DNA of 64,000 nt from Pseudomonas sp. FP2335 (GTDB lineage: Bacteria; Pseudomonadota; Gammaproteobacteria; Pseudomonadales; Pseudomonadaceae), in assembly GCF_030687535.1 (NCBI RefSeq), contig NZ_CP117437.1, positions 1,323,501-1,387,500 of the forward strand, given 5' to 3'. Below, piece by piece: positions 46,068-56,062 of the stretch (position 1 is its first letter; each line of letters opens with the position of its first letter). A program made the translations under genes and the position numbers. Under the pieces are notes generated by a model. It was given only the letters and a program-made list of their open reading frames with translations, was not told the origin of the DNA and searched no databases.

Positions 46068-47078
46068 ATGGCACAGGGATTTACGCCAATCGTGGAGTTT
46101 TACGGTGCCAACGCGGCACTGCTCAATCAACGCATCCTGCGCTGGAAGCACACAGACGCCGCGGGCATCGAGTCGGATCGGCTGGAGCTGACGCTGAATA
46201 TCGAGGGGCTCGAAGGCCTGCCGAGCATGAGTGGCAAGATCGGATTGCGCGTTGGTTATAAAGAGTCAGGGTTGGTGGAGAAAGGGCAGTTCCTGATTAC
46301 CCAGCGAACCCCCGTGCTGTTTCCCATGCGCTTGATGATCGTTGCCACGGCAGCACCTTTCAGCAGCGTGGACCCGAGTGAGTACCGCCAGCGCCGTTCC
46401 GCCAGTCATGGTCCGACGACCTTGGGCGCACTGTTTCGGCAACTGGTCAGCCGGCATGGTTTTTCACCGCGCGTAGCCGCGTCACTGGAGGGGATTGCGA
46501 TTGCCCATGTCGACCAGTCCAATGAGAGTGACATGGCGTTCATCACCCGCCTTGCCAGGCGCTACTGCGCGGTCACCAAGCCGTTCAACGAGTTGTATGT
46601 GTTGGCCGAAGCCGGGCAGGTCAAGTCGATTTCCCTGCAACAATTGCCCGAGGTGAAGTTGTCTGTGACCCAGGATAACCGTCCCGGTGACCAGGCCTTC
46701 ATCACTGCCGTACTGAACGAGAATACCCGCTCTAGCTACCAGGGCTGTCGCGTGACGTGGTGGGACAGCGGCGGCGGCAAGCAGCAGGTGGTCCAGATCG
46801 GTATTGCACCGTTCAAGACCTTGCGCCAGCGTTGCCAGAACGAAGCCGAGGCCCGCGCCGTGGCCGAAGCTGAGTTGCGCCGCGTCGGCCGTGAAGGGTT
46901 GGAGTTGCAGGTCGATTGCCCTGGCAACCCGTTATTGGCCGCCGAAGGTCTGTTGCGGCTGGATGAAACCTGGCCTTTGTATATGCAGGGGCTATGGTCG
47001 ATCACCAAGGTGGTGAACGAGGGGGACCCGGCAACGGGCTACCGCAGTGCGATCACGGCGGGTGGATTGTCGATATAG
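46068..47078 (+). CDS. Baseplate hub protein D
   Basis: A 336-residue P2 gpD-family hub (T4 gp27-like) that connects tube, spike and baseplate. Features are FTPIVEFYGANAALLNQRIL, the middle SNESDMAFITRLARRYCAV and the C-terminal GNPLLAAEGLLRLDETWP. AAGGAGGCTGC ribosome site before the ATG. In P2 the same protein is also called late control D; here a structural role is what the sequence supports. Confidence 0.88.
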   Translation: MAQGFTPIVEFYGANAALLNQRILRWKHTDAAGIESDRLELTLNIEGLEGLPSMSGKIGLRVGYKESGLVEKGQFLITQRTPVLFPMRLMIVATAAPFSSVDPSEYRQRRSASHGPTTLGALFRQLVSRHGFSPRVAASLEGIAIAHVDQSNESDMAFITRLARRYCAVTKPFNELYVLAEAGQVKSISLQQLPEVKLSVTQDNRPGDQAFITAVLNENTRSSYQGCRVTWWDSGGGKQQVVQIGIAPFKTLRQRCQNEAEARAVAEAELRRVGREGLELQVDCPGNPLLAAEGLLRLDETWPLYMQGLWSITKVVNEGDPATGYRSAITAGGLSI

Positions 47079-47099
47079 CGTGTTTTCGGGAGGGCGCTG

Positions 47100-47666
47100 A
47101 TGTTAATGACACTGCAGGAATTGATTCAAATCATGCCTGGAGCCCGTCTGAGAGCGGGCATTTTTTTGCCCGCGCTAAATGCCGCTTGTGCGCGATACGA
47201 GATCAACAGTCCTCGGCGCATCGCGGCCTTTCTCGCACAAATCGCCCATGAGTCCGGCGAGCTGCGTTACGTGCGTGAACTCGGCAGTGATCAATATTTG
47301 AGTCAATACGACACCGGCATTTTGGCCGTCCGCCTGGGCAATAGCCCCGAGGCGGACGGCGATGGCCAGAAGTACCGGGGGAGGGGGTTGATTCAGGTGA
47401 CGGGCCGCCGCAATTACCTGGCGTGCAGCCGCGCAGTATTCGGCGATGAGCGGTTGTTGCTGCACCCGCACTTGTTGGAGCAGGCGCAATGGGCATGCGA
47501 ATCCGCTGCGTGGTTCTGGCAGAGCAATGGGTTGAATGAACTGGCTGACAAAGACCAGTTCAACACCATTACGCGACGGATCAACGGTGGGCTCAATGGC
47601 TTGGAGGACCGCTTGCGGTTGTGGGCGCGGGCGCAGGCGGTGTTAGGCGTTTCACCCGCGCTTTAG
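47100..47666 (+). CDS. lys: Tailocin endolysin (GH19 chitinase-like)
   Basis: A 188-residue lysozyme of the GH19 fold that cuts host peptidoglycan to release particles. Catalytic Glu lies in FLAQIAHESGELRYVREL, with the conserved YRGRGLIQVTGRRNY and the C-terminal TRRINGGLNG. No signal peptide, so release needs the holin at 36219. GGGAGG lies five bases before the ATG. No Rz/Rz1-type spanin gene is seen between it and cinA, unlike R-pyocins. Confidence 0.88.
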   Translation: MLMTLQELIQIMPGARLRAGIFLPALNAACARYEINSPRRIAAFLAQIAHESGELRYVRELGSDQYLSQYDTGILAVRLGNSPEADGDGQKYRGRGLIQVTGRRNYLACSRAVFGDERLLLHPHLLEQAQWACESAAWFWQSNGLNELADKDQFNTITRRINGGLNGLEDRLRLWARAQAVLGVSPAL

Positions 47667-47748
47667 TCTCCTGATGCAATCTGTAACTTGCATGGCCGAT
47701 GGGCTGCTGTAGGGTAGACGAATCCCCTGCCTATCTCCGGAGACGACC

Positions 47749-48249
47749 GTGAAGGAAATCACTCAACTGGCCGCTGAACTGGGACGCCGTTTACAGGTGC
47801 TCAATGCTCATGTCACCACTGCCGAGTCCTGCACCGGCGGCGGTATTGCCGAAGCGATCACGCGGATTCCGGGGAGTTCGTCCTGGTTCGAAGCGGGTTA
47901 TGTCACCTATTCCAATCGTCAGAAGACCCGGCAGTTGAATGTGCCGGAGACGTTGTTTCCCAAAGTGGGCGCCGTCAGCCAGGAAGTGGTGGAAGCGATG
48001 GTCCGTGGCGCCCAGGAAAAAAGCCTGGCGCGATTTGCCGTGGCGGTCAGCGGTGTGGCCGGGCCGGACGGCGGTTCGCCGGACAAACCGGTGGGCACCG
48101 TGTGGCTGGCTTTTGGCGTTGGCGACGAGGTCACGGCGGAACTGGCGCACTTCAGCGGCAACCGCGACGAGGTCCGCCGACAAACGGTAAAGGCCGCGCT
48201 AGAGGGCTTGTTGCGACGAGCTGCAGCAGAAATAGAAAATCAGGGGTAG
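47749..48249 (+). CDS. cinA: CinA-family nicotinamide-nucleotide amidase
   Basis: A 166-residue CinA C-terminal domain protein (PncC type) that converts NMN to nicotinate mononucleotide. Conserved [15 protein letters not shown] near the N-terminus, [12 protein letters not shown] and the [20 protein letters not shown] loop. Starts at GTG 47749 after CCGGAGACGACC. Only the C-terminal domain is present, which is normal in gamma-proteobacteria. It is the right border of the tailocin and lies directly before recA. Confidence 0.92.
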   Translation: MKEITQLAAELGRRLQVLNAHVTTAESCTGGGIAEAITRIPGSSSWFEAGYVTYSNRQKTRQLNVPETLFPKVGAVSQEVVEAMVRGAQEKSLARFAVAVSGVAGPDGGSPDKPVGTVWLAFGVGDEVTAELAHFSGNRDEVRRQTVKAALEGLLRRAAAEIENQG

Positions 48250-48276
48250 GCGATCCCCGATCTTTGTGGAACAATA

Positions 48277-48292
48277 CTGTCTACTTATACAG
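48277..48292 (+). promoter_or_regulatory. LexA box of recA
   Basis: CTGTCTACTTATACAG fits the CTG-N10-CAG SOS box and lies about 40 bp upstream of the recA start. Confidence 0.85.
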
Positions 48293-48332
48293 GTGTTGGC
48301 CGTCAGGCCTTATTGATTACGTGAGGACTTTA

Positions 48333-49391
48333 ATGGACGACAACAAGAAGAAAGCCTTGGCTGCGGCCCTGGGTCAGATCGAACGTCAATTCGGCAAGGG
48401 TGCCGTAATGCGTATGGGCGATCACGACCGTCAGGCGATCCCGGCTATTTCCACGGGCTCTCTGGGTCTGGACATCGCGCTCGGCATTGGCGGCCTGCCA
48501 AAAGGCCGTATCGTTGAAATCTACGGTCCTGAATCTTCCGGTAAAACCACCCTGACCCTGTCGGTGATTGCCCAGGCGCAAAAAATGGGCGCCACCTGCG
48601 CGTTCGTCGATGCCGAGCACGCCCTGGACCCTGAATACGCCGGCAAGCTGGGCGTCAACGTTGACGACCTGCTGGTGTCCCAGCCGGATACCGGTGAGCA
48701 AGCCCTGGAAATCACCGACATGCTGGTGCGCTCCAACGCCATCGACGTGATCGTGGTCGACTCCGTGGCTGCATTGGTGCCAAAGGCTGAAATCGAAGGC
48801 GAAATGGGCGACATGCACGTGGGCCTGCAAGCCCGCCTGATGTCCCAGGCGCTGCGTAAAATCACCGGTAACATCAAGAACGCGAACTGCCTGGTGATCT
48901 TCATCAACCAGATCCGTATGAAGATCGGCGTGATGTTCGGCAGCCCGGAAACCACCACTGGTGGTAACGCGTTGAAGTTCTACGCTTCGGTCCGTCTGGA
49001 CATCCGCCGTACTGGCGCGGTGAAGGAAGGTGACGAGGTTGTCGGTAGCGAAACCCGCGTCAAGGTCGTGAAGAACAAAGTAGCCCCGCCTTTCCGTCAG
49101 GCCGAGTTCCAGATTCTCTACGGCAAGGGTATCTACCTGAACGGCGAGATGATCGACCTGGGCGTGCTGCACGGCTTCGTCGAGAAATCCGGTGCCTGGT
49201 ATGCCTATAACGGCAGCAAGATCGGTCAGGGCAAGGCCAACTCGGCCAAGTTCCTGGCGGACAACCCGGACATCGCGGCCACGCTCGAGAAGCAGATCCG
49301 CGACAAGCTGCTGACCGCAGCGCCAGATGTGAAGGCTGCTGCAAACCGCGAGCCGGTTGAAGAAGTGGAAGAAGCCGACACTGATATCTGA
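48333..49391 (+). CDS. recA: Recombinase RecA
   Basis: A 352-residue recombinase and SOS coprotease. Conserved [20 protein letters not shown] at the start, Walker [10 protein letters not shown], Walker [16 protein letters not shown], the DNA-binding loops ([40 protein letters not shown]) and an acidic C-terminal tail. The frame is open to 48102, but the ATG at 48333 follows GAGGACTTTA. Its filament should trigger self-cleavage of the PrtR repressor encoded 13 kb upstream. Confidence 0.98.
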   Translation: MDDNKKKALAAALGQIERQFGKGAVMRMGDHDRQAIPAISTGSLGLDIALGIGGLPKGRIVEIYGPESSGKTTLTLSVIAQAQKMGATCAFVDAEHALDPEYAGKLGVNVDDLLVSQPDTGEQALEITDMLVRSNAIDVIVVDSVAALVPKAEIEGEMGDMHVGLQARLMSQALRKITGNIKNANCLVIFINQIRMKIGVMFGSPETTTGGNALKFYASVRLDIRRTGAVKEGDEVVGSETRVKVVKNKVAPPFRQAEFQILYGKGIYLNGEMIDLGVLHGFVEKSGAWYAYNGSKIGQGKANSAKFLADNPDIAATLEKQIRDKLLTAAPDVKAAANREPVEEVEEADTDI

Positions 49392-49399
49392 AGCAAACG

Positions 49400-49867
49400 A
49401 TGACAGTTGTACTGGATACACTCGTTGCCGTTCGGCGCACTGCAATGGACCTGCTCGCTCGCCGCGAGCATGGTCGAGTCGAGCTGACGCGTAAGCTGCG
49501 TCAGCGCGGTGCGGAGCCCGAGATGATCGACACGGCCCTCGACCGATTAACGGAAGAGGGGCTGTTGTCGGAATCCCGTTACCTTGAAAGTTTTGTTTCC
49601 TACCGAGCGCGCTCTGGCTACGGTCCGGCGCGGATTCGTGAAGAACTCAGCCAGCGCGGCCTGCAACGTGCCGACATCGACCTTGCCCTGCGTGAATGCG
49701 GTATCAGTTGGCAGGCGCAGTTGGAAGACACCTGGCGTCGCAAGTTCTCTGGTCATCTGCCGATCGATGCCAAGGAGCGTGCGAAACAGGGGCGTTTCCT
49801 GAGCTATCGCGGGTTTTCGATGGAGATGATCAGCCGCCTGTTGAGTGGCCGGGACATGGACGACTGA
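49400..49867 (+). CDS. recX: RecA regulator RecX
   Basis: A 155-residue three-helix-repeat protein that caps and limits RecA filaments. Typical [34 protein letters not shown] and a C-terminal third repeat ending [16 protein letters not shown]. It starts eight bases after the recA stop, so it is made by readthrough from the SOS promoter. Confidence 0.93.
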   Translation: MTVVLDTLVAVRRTAMDLLARREHGRVELTRKLRQRGAEPEMIDTALDRLTEEGLLSESRYLESFVSYRARSGYGPARIREELSQRGLQRADIDLALRECGISWQAQLEDTWRRKFSGHLPIDAKERAKQGRFLSYRGFSMEMISRLLSGRDMDD

Positions 49868-49955
49868 GTTGGGATTTTGCAAGGGCTTGTCATGGCGAGG
49901 GCGCTTGCTCCCGCTGGGCTGCGTAGCGGCCCCGAATGTTTCATCCCAGCGCCAC

Positions 49956-49993
49956 AAAAAAGGCCCACTATGAAAATAGTGGGCCTTTTTTTT
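49956..49993. terminator. Bidirectional terminator between recX and the LOG gene
   Basis: AGGCCCACTAT and ATAGTGGGCCT form a perfect stem, with A-run before and eight T after, so it works for both convergent genes. Confidence 0.92.
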
Positions 49994-50005
49994 GCACTCA
50001 AAAAC

Positions 50006-51118
50006 TCAAGCCGGCTCCGGCGCTACCCGCTGCTGCGTCTTCCCCTGAGCCTGTGCCCAGTTTTCCGGCAAGTTGATGTAATCCACCAACTCTCGCAAAC
50101 GGCCCTGATCGCGGCCATTGAAGTTAAACACCAAACGCGTCAAATGGCTGAACCGTGGCTCATCATGCTCTTCAGCGGTGTAGGCGAGTTGCTGGAACTC
50201 CCCGCTCAATCGCAGGCTGGCAAACTCACTCTGCAAATGGGCCAGGGCACGGTCACTGAGTGGGTGGTTCATGCGCATCACAAACTCGCGCTTCAACCAA
50301 CGTGTTGAGTGGAAGTTGGCGTAAAACTGATTGATCTCGGCCACTGCTTCTTCGGCGCTGTAAACCAGGCGTACCAGCTTGAGGTCGGTAGGCAGGATAT
50401 AGCGATTGGCTTCCAGCTGGCTGCGGATAAAGTCCAGGGCGCCTTGCCAGAAGCTGCCACCTGGCGCGTCCAGCAACACAACGGGCACCAATGGGCTTTT
50501 GCCGGTCTGGATCAGTGTCAGCACTTCCAACGCTTCATCCAGGGTGCCGAACCCGCCCGGGCACAACACCAGCGCATCGGCCTCCTTGACGAAGAACAGC
50601 TTGCGCGTAAAGAAAAAGTGAAAAGACAGCAGGTTGTCGGTGCCATCAATGGTCGGGTTGGCGTGCTGCTCGAAGGGTAGGTTGATGTTGAAACCGAGGC
50701 TATGTTCCAGGCCAGCGCCTTCGTGGGCGGCGGCCATGATGCCACCGCCGCCGCCAGTGATCACCATCAGCTCCGATTGGGCGAGCAACGTGCCGACTTC
50801 GCGGGCCAAGGCATACAGGGGGCTTTCAGCCGGGGTACGTGCCGAACCAAACACCGTGACTTTGCGTCGTCCCTTGAACTGTTCCAGCACGCGAAAGGCG
50901 TTATCCAGTTCGCGGATGGCCTGCAAGGTGATCTTCGCGTTCCAACGGTCGCGGTCGTCCTGGGCCATGCGCAGAACGGTGAGCATCATGTCGCGATAAA
51001 GGGGGATATTCGGGCTGTTCGGAGCAATCAGCTGGAGTTGAGCGTCGACTTGCTGCGCAAGGTCGGCTCCGTGTTGTTCAAAATGACGGAGCAGTTGCTC
51101 ATTCGATTCGTAAGGCAT
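50006..51118 (-). CDS. LOG-family nucleotide phosphoribohydrolase-like protein
   Basis: 370 residues with an N-terminal extension (about 1-85) and a Rossmann-like LOG domain: VTVFGSART, MVITGGGGGIMAAAHEGAG and the family signature PGGFGTLDE. Related enzymes cleave the base from AMP-type or cytokinin nucleotides. The C-terminal extra domain (after about residue 290) is shared with long LOG proteins such as PpnN, though the overall length is shorter. AAGGAG ribosome site. Physiological substrate not known here. Confidence 0.85.
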   Translation of the reverse strand: MPYESNEQLLRHFEQHGADLAQQVDAQLQLIAPNSPNIPLYRDMMLTVLRMAQDDRDRWNAKITLQAIRELDNAFRVLEQFKGRRKVTVFGSARTPAESPLYALAREVGTLLAQSELMVITGGGGGIMAAAHEGAGLEHSLGFNINLPFEQHANPTIDGTDNLLSFHFFFTRKLFFVKEADALVLCPGGFGTLDEALEVLTLIQTGKSPLVPVVLLDAPGGSFWQGALDFIRSQLEANRYILPTDLKLVRLVYSAEEAVAEINQFYANFHSTRWLKREFVMRMNHPLSDRALAHLQSEFASLRLSGEFQQLAYTAEEHDEPRFSHLTRLVFNFNGRDQGRLRELVDYINLPENWAQAQGKTQQRVAPEPA

Positions 51119-51414
51119 TCAACTTCTCCTTCTACACAGGGCCCGGGTGCTCGACGAGAGGTTCGTCGAAGGCCACGACACTGCATGTGTCGCTGCATAC
51201 CGCAGGTGGGCAACCCTCTTTTGCCCTGAAAATGTGACAAAACAGCTAAGAGAAACGCTGGGAATGGACGGGAGGGATGGCTCGATCATGAGCCGAAAAA
51301 CCCTTGGCTGGCAACCGCTTATTGGTCGCTCACCACGCAGTCTAGCCGGTGCAGGAGAATTGAAACGGGGGAGTGCGCGCCGCTGGGCAGCAGCGCGCGA
51401 GGGTCACGCCAGGC

Positions 51415-51855
51415 TTACTTTTTCTTCTTCGCGGCAGCCGGTGCAGGGCAATCCGCTTCGACGAATTTCACCGACGCCACCGGACGGTTGGTCTTGTTCT
51501 CGGTGATTTCATAGCGCATCACCGCACCCTTGGCCATCAGCTCGCGGTAACCCTTGTTCAGGCACACGGCTTGGCCCAGTTGGAAGTACACCGCCTTGGG
51601 GTTGGCACGCATCTGCTCAGCACGGTCGGGCAGTACACTGAGGTGATCGATCAGTTGCATGCCTTCGACGGTGTAGGCGACCTCGAGGGTTTTTTCGTCG
51701 ATTTCCCGGGGCAGGTCTTTGTTGCTCTCCGCCGCGACGCTTTGCAGCTTGCGGTTCATTTGGGCCTCCAGCAGCGAGGCCGCCTGGGCGCCCACGGGCA
51801 ATACCAGCGCAAGGGCGATGGACGGGGCGGCAAGGCGCAGCATGGAACGCAACAT
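51415..51855 (-). CDS. PA3611-like secreted protein
   Basis: A 146-residue protein with a signal peptide (MLRSMLRLAAPSIALALVLPVGAQA) and a small helical domain (LIDHLSVLPDRAEQMRANP; FQLGQAVCLNKGYRELMAKGAVMRYEI) holding two Cys that could bond. It resembles PA3611, a quorum-sensing-regulated virulence-associated protein of P. aeruginosa, and lies in the matching neighbourhood. It ends in a Lys-rich AAAKKKK tail. AGGAG site eight bases before the ATG at 51855. Confidence 0.75.
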   Translation of the reverse strand: MLRSMLRLAAPSIALALVLPVGAQAASLLEAQMNRKLQSVAAESNKDLPREIDEKTLEVAYTVEGMQLIDHLSVLPDRAEQMRANPKAVYFQLGQAVCLNKGYRELMAKGAVMRYEITENKTNRPVASVKFVEADCPAPAAAKKKK

Positions 51856-52035
51856 GAAAATCTCCTGATTCGGGTACTGGTGCATAGACCAACCACTGCG
51901 CTGTGCGTTCAGTGGCGCGCAATTATAGGTGAGCCCTTGCCACTACAGCCAGGCGTATCGCTGGTAGACTGCCGCCACTTGAAGCCCTCCACGAGTTTTC
52001 ACCGTGTCGATTTACCCGTCCCAACGGCGCACCCT

Positions 52036-52755
52036 ATGAGTCACGCCGTCTCCCGCCTGCGTACACAGCGCCTGGCACGTGCCGTCAGGCCGTTCCTCAA
52101 CCGTGGCTCCCGTGCCGAACGCTGCAGCGGCTGCCGGGTCATCCCCGAGTACTGTCTGTGCGCCTGGCGCCCCAAGGTCGAGGCCCGTTCCGCCATGTGC
52201 CTGTTGATGCATGACGTCGAGCCGATGAAACCCAGCAACACCGGCTGGCTGATCGCCGATGTGATTGAAGACACCACCGCGTTCGCCTGGTCGCGCACCG
52301 AAGTCGACCCCGATTTGCTGACCTTGCTGGCCGATCCGCAGTGGCAGCCGTATATCGTGTTCCCCGGCGAATTCGTCGCCCCTGAGCGTGTCGTCAGCGA
52401 GGTGCGGGTGGAGGAGGGCAAGCGCCCGCTGTTCATCCTGCTCGATGGCACCTGGAGTGAGGCGCGCAAGATGTTCCGCAAAAGCCCGTACCTGGAGCAT
52501 TTGCCGGTACTGAGCCTGGCGCCCGAGCAACTGTCACGCTACAAGCTGCGGCGCTCCAAGCGTGATGATCATTTCTGCACCGCTGAAGTGGCGGCGCTAT
52601 GTCTGGAGCTGGCCGACGACGGCGTCGCCAGCGAGGTGCTGGACGCTTACCTCGATGTGTTCAGCACCCACTACCTGGCGGCCAAGTTCCAACTGCCGCT
52701 GGACCCGGCAGACATCGTCCATACTCGTCTTGCACCCTATATCCCAGCGGTATAG
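52036..52755 (+). CDS. tapT: tRNA-uridine aminocarboxypropyltransferase TapT (DTW domain)
   Basis: A 239-residue DTW-domain enzyme that puts the acp group on U47 of tRNA using S-adenosylmethionine. An N-terminal Cys cluster (C30, C33, C40, C42) is followed by the DTW-type motif DGTW (137-140) in FILLDGTWSEARKM and the late LRRSKRDDHFCTAEVAA. The frame is open far upstream, but ATG 52036 begins the conserved part. Related to E. coli YfiP/TapT. Confidence 0.85.
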   Translation: MSHAVSRLRTQRLARAVRPFLNRGSRAERCSGCRVIPEYCLCAWRPKVEARSAMCLLMHDVEPMKPSNTGWLIADVIEDTTAFAWSRTEVDPDLLTLLADPQWQPYIVFPGEFVAPERVVSEVRVEEGKRPLFILLDGTWSEARKMFRKSPYLEHLPVLSLAPEQLSRYKLRRSKRDDHFCTAEVAALCLELADDGVASEVLDAYLDVFSTHYLAAKFQLPLDPADIVHTRLAPYIPAV

Positions 52756-53007
52756 CCAGACGACGTTTGCATGATGGCACCTTGAGCCCGCAACCCGCTA
52801 AAATGCCCACGGGCGTAGTACTTGACCCCCCAGGCTACGCTGGGCATGCTGGGCGCCGATTGGGCGTAAGCGTGAATTTTTCAACGTCGTTCAAGGTGTT
52901 TTCGACGCTGAACGTGCCCTCTGGTGATGGCTGCCTGGCTGTCATCTTGTGTACTGGTGAACCCTGAACCCATCAGGGCTCCCATAAAAAACAGGATCAT
53001 TTAATCA

Positions 53008-53658
53008 ATGGCCACATACGAAATCCTGATAGCCGATGACCATCCGCTGTTTCGCAGCGCCCTGCACCAGGCAGTGACCCTGGGCCTTGGCCCGGATGTG
53101 CGCCTGGTCGAAGTGGCCAGCATTGCCGAGCTGGAAGCCCGTCTCACCGAAAAATCCGATTGGGACCTGGTGCTGCTCGACCTGAACATGCCGGGTGCCT
53201 ACGGTTTTTCGGGGCTGGTGCTGTTGCGTGGGCAATACCCGCAGATTCCGGTGGTGATGGTATCGGCCCAGGAAGAAGCCGACGTGGTGGTGCGTTCCAA
53301 GGAATTTGGCGCCAGCGGTTTCATTCCAAAATCCAGCGCCATGGAAGATATTCAGAAGGCCGTGCGCAGGGTGCTGGACGGCGACGTGTCCTGGCCGCCG
53401 CAGGCGTTTGAAGAAATCAATGTGTCCGACGAAGCCAAGGCCGCCCGCGATGGCCTGGCCAGTCTGACGCCCCAGCAGTTCCGCGTGCTGACGATGGTGT
53501 GCGAAGGCTTGTTGAACAAACAGATTGCCTATGAGCTGAGCGTGTCGGAAGCGACCATCAAGGCCCACGTTACCGCGATCTTCCGTAAGTTGGGGGTGCG
53601 TACCCGGACCCAGGCGGCGCTGCTCTTGCAACAACTTGAGTCAATTTCACAGCATTAA
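53008..53658 (+). CDS. erdR: ErdR-like LuxR-family response regulator
   Basis: 216 residues: receiver domain (acidic D10-D11, phospho-Asp58 in LVLLDLNMP, Lys in FIPKSSA) and LuxR-type HTH (about 150-205, LTPQQFRVLTMVCEGLLNKQIAYE). Sequence and the adjacent dgkA match ErdR (PA3604), which in P. aeruginosa helps control ethanol and acetate metabolism genes. No partner kinase is adjacent. The 250-bp region upstream shows no gene. Confidence 0.85.
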   Translation: MATYEILIADDHPLFRSALHQAVTLGLGPDVRLVEVASIAELEARLTEKSDWDLVLLDLNMPGAYGFSGLVLLRGQYPQIPVVMVSAQEEADVVVRSKEFGASGFIPKSSAMEDIQKAVRRVLDGDVSWPPQAFEEINVSDEAKAARDGLASLTPQQFRVLTMVCEGLLNKQIAYELSVSEATIKAHVTAIFRKLGVRTRTQAALLLQQLESISQH

Positions 53659-53733
53659 GTTGTAGCCGCTTCACGCTTTTTTGACTTGGCGTGATCTAGT
53701 TTCCCCACTTCTTTGGTTCAGTTGCCTACGTCT

Positions 53734-54096
53734 ATGTCGCCTTTCAAGGGTCAAACCGGTATCAAACGTATCTTCAATGCAGGGGGCTATTCCCTGGACG
53801 GCCTGCGTGCGGCCTTCACCGGCGAGGCGGCCTTCCGCCAGTTGGTGTTGCTCAACGTGATCCTGATCCCATTGAGTTTCTTCCTGCACGTCAGCCGGGT
53901 GGAACGCGCCTTGTTGATCGCGGTATGCCTGCTGGCCTTGATTGTCGAGTTGCTCAACTCCGCGGTGGAAGCGGCCATCGACCGGATTTCCCTGGACCGT
54001 CACCCCTTGTCGAAAAACGCCAAGGATATGGGCAGCGCTGCGCAATTCGTTGCGCTGACCATGATCACCCTGGTGTGGGCCGTGATCCTGATCTAA
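53734..54096 (+). CDS. dgkA: Diacylglycerol kinase DgkA
   Basis: A 120-residue integral membrane kinase with three membrane helices that recycles diacylglycerol to phosphatidate. Family signature ALLIAVCLLALIVELLNSAVE with the catalytic Glu and EAAIDRISLDRHPLSKNAKDMGSAA. The ATG at 53734 begins MSPFKGQTGIKR, as in relatives; a TTG seven codons upstream is possible. Follows erdR by 75 bp. Confidence 0.94.
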   Translation: MSPFKGQTGIKRIFNAGGYSLDGLRAAFTGEAAFRQLVLLNVILIPLSFFLHVSRVERALLIAVCLLALIVELLNSAVEAAIDRISLDRHPLSKNAKDMGSAAQFVALTMITLVWAVILI

Positions 54097-54099
54097 CGA

Positions 54100-55026
54100 T
54101 CAGGCAATGCTCGGCAACACGATCTCGTCGCTGCGCTGAACCCCTGCGGTAAAGGCGCGGCACAGTTCCAGAAACTCGCGCATGGCTGAGGTCTGGTATT
54201 TCTGTTTATGCCAGATGAAATAGAACTGCCGGGCCAGGTCCAGGTCCGGGGTTTCCACGGGTACCAGGCTGCCGCGGCGGAACGCATCGCGCAGCGCCAG
54301 CCGGGAAATGCAGCCGATCCCCAGGCCTGACTCTACCGCGCGTTTGATCGCCTCGGTGTGCTCCAACTCCAGACGGATGTTCAGCGCGCTGCGGTGATGG
54401 CGCATGGCCTGGTCAAACGTCAGGCGCGTGCCCGAGCCCTGTTCGCGCAGGATCCACGCTTCATGGGTCAGCTCGTCCATGGACGCCACGCCACGCTTGG
54501 CCAGGTGATGTTGCGGGGCGCAGAACACCACCAGTTCGTCCTCGACCCAGGTCTGCACCTCGATATCCGGGTGGCTGCAGTCGCCTTCGATTAGACCCAG
54601 ATCAATTTCGTAATGCGCTACCTGGTGCACGATATGCGCAGTGTTCTGCACATGCAGCTTCACCTGGCTCTCGGGATGCTGCTGCATGAAGCTGCCGATC
54701 AGCAGGGTCGCCAGGTAATTGCCGATGGTCAGCGTGGCACCGACCGCCAGGGAACCGAAGCCGGACTTGCCGTTGAGCAGGTCCTCGATCTCCTTGGCCT
54801 GGTCCAGCAGCGCCACCGCCTGGGGTAACAGCTGATGGCCGAGGGCGTTGAGGCTCAGGCGTTTGCCTGCGCGGTCGAACAATTGGCAGCTGGATTGGCG
54901 CTCCAGCTCGGTGATCGAGGTGCTGGCGGCGGATTGAGATAAGGCCAGAAGGCCAGCAGCGCGTGAGACGCTTTCCTGCTGGGCGACGGCGACGAAGACT
55001 TGCAGTTGACGGAGAGTAAATCGCAT
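54100..55026 (-). CDS. finR: LysR-family regulator FinR
   Basis: A 308-residue LysR-type activator, divergent from fpr, which FinR controls in P. putida under oxidative stress and iron limitation. Winged HTH at about 1-60 (MRFTLRQLQVFVAVAQQESV; LSQSAASTSITELERQ), effector domain after residue 90. The ATG at 55026 begins the conserved MRFTLRQ. The 123-bp divergent region holds AT-rich half-sites such as GATAACCCTTATC that could be its operator. Confidence 0.88.
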   Translation of the reverse strand: MRFTLRQLQVFVAVAQQESVSRAAGLLALSQSAASTSITELERQSSCQLFDRAGKRLSLNALGHQLLPQAVALLDQAKEIEDLLNGKSGFGSLAVGATLTIGNYLATLLIGSFMQQHPESQVKLHVQNTAHIVHQVAHYEIDLGLIEGDCSHPDIEVQTWVEDELVVFCAPQHHLAKRGVASMDELTHEAWILREQGSGTRLTFDQAMRHHRSALNIRLELEHTEAIKRAVESGLGIGCISRLALRDAFRRGSLVPVETPDLDLARQFYFIWHKQKYQTSAMREFLELCRAFTAGVQRSDEIVLPSIA

Positions 55027-55149
55027 ATCGATATAACCGATAACCCTTATCTTAATAATCCAGTTAACAGATATTGTCGCCGCGATTAGAATGCGGTGCA
55101 ATTGCGCGCCTCAATACTGCGCAGACCCATTTCCAGGAGTCCCCCGTAC

Positions 55150-55929
55150 ATGAGCAACATGAACCACGAGCGTGTCCTCAGTGTTCATCACTGGAACGAC
55201 ACTCTGTTCAGCTTCAAGTGCACCCGCGATCCGGGCCTGCGCTTCGAGAACGGTCAGTTCGTGATGATCGGCCTGCAACAGCCCAACGGCCGCCCGCTCA
55301 TGCGCGCTTACTCCATCGCCAGCCCGAACTGGGAAGAGCATCTGGAGTTCTTCAGCATCAAGGTGCCGGATGGCCCGCTGACTTCCCAATTGCAACACTT
55401 GAAGGAAGGCGACGAGATCATCATCAGCAAAAAACCGACAGGCACCCTGGTGCTTGACGATTTGAAGCCGGGCAAGCACCTGTACCTGCTCAGCACCGGT
55501 ACTGGCCTCGCGCCATTTATGAGCGTGATCCAGGACCCGGAAACCTACGAGCGTTTCGAGAAAGTGATCCTGTGCCACGGCGTGCGTTACGTCAACGAAG
55601 TCGCCTACCGCGAATTCATCACCGAGCACCTGCCGCAGAACGAGTTCTTCGGCGAGGCCCTGCGTGAGAAGTTGATCTACTACCCAACCGTGACCCGCGA
55701 GCCGTTCGAAAACGAAGGCCGCCTGACCGACCTGATGCGCAGCGGCAAGCTGTTCCGCGACATCGGCCTGCCACCGATCAACCCCGAGGACGACCGCGCC
55801 ATGCTGTGCGGCAGCCCAAGCATGTTGGACGAGACCAGCGAAGTGCTGAACAGCTTCGGCCTGAAGGTTTCGCCGCGGATGCGTGAGCCGGGTGACTACT
55901 TGATCGAGCGTGCATTCGTCGAGAAGTAA
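55150..55929 (+). CDS. fpr: Ferredoxin-NADP+ reductase Fpr
   Basis: A 259-residue FAD enzyme that moves electrons between NADPH and ferredoxin or flavodoxin. FAD motif RAYSIAS, GPLTSQL phosphate-binding part, NADP site LLSTGTGLAPFMS and the C-terminal FVEK end of bacterial class I Fpr. It can supply electrons to Bfd (18508) for iron release. Starts at ATG 55150 after CCAGGAGTCCCCCG. Confidence 0.96.
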   Translation: MSNMNHERVLSVHHWNDTLFSFKCTRDPGLRFENGQFVMIGLQQPNGRPLMRAYSIASPNWEEHLEFFSIKVPDGPLTSQLQHLKEGDEIIISKKPTGTLVLDDLKPGKHLYLLSTGTGLAPFMSVIQDPETYERFEKVILCHGVRYVNEVAYREFITEHLPQNEFFGEALREKLIYYPTVTREPFENEGRLTDLMRSGKLFRDIGLPPINPEDDRAMLCGSPSMLDETSEVLNSFGLKVSPRMREPGDYLIERAFVEK

Positions 55930-55960
55930 TACTGGGTCAGTAACAACGCAGATCCAAAAA

Positions 55961-56049
55961 TGTGGGAGCGGGCTTGCTCGCGAATGCGGTGTGTCAGTCA
56001 CAGCTGTATTGACTGAACCACCGTATTCGCGAGCAAGCCCGCTCCCACA
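55961..56049. repeat. REP doublet (GTGGGAGCGGGCTTGCTCGCGAA type)
   Basis: Arms TGTGGGAGCGGGCTTGCTCG... and its inverted copy surround a 40-bp centre, between the convergent fpr and trmO genes. Same family as the elements at 8450 and 12675. Confidence 0.9.
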
Positions 56050-56062
56050 TTTGGTTTGCGCT

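Noticed and set aside
34514..47666. Complete prophage
   Set aside because: No integrase, capsid, portal, terminase or replication genes; only tail, lysis and regulator genes, so it is a tailocin.
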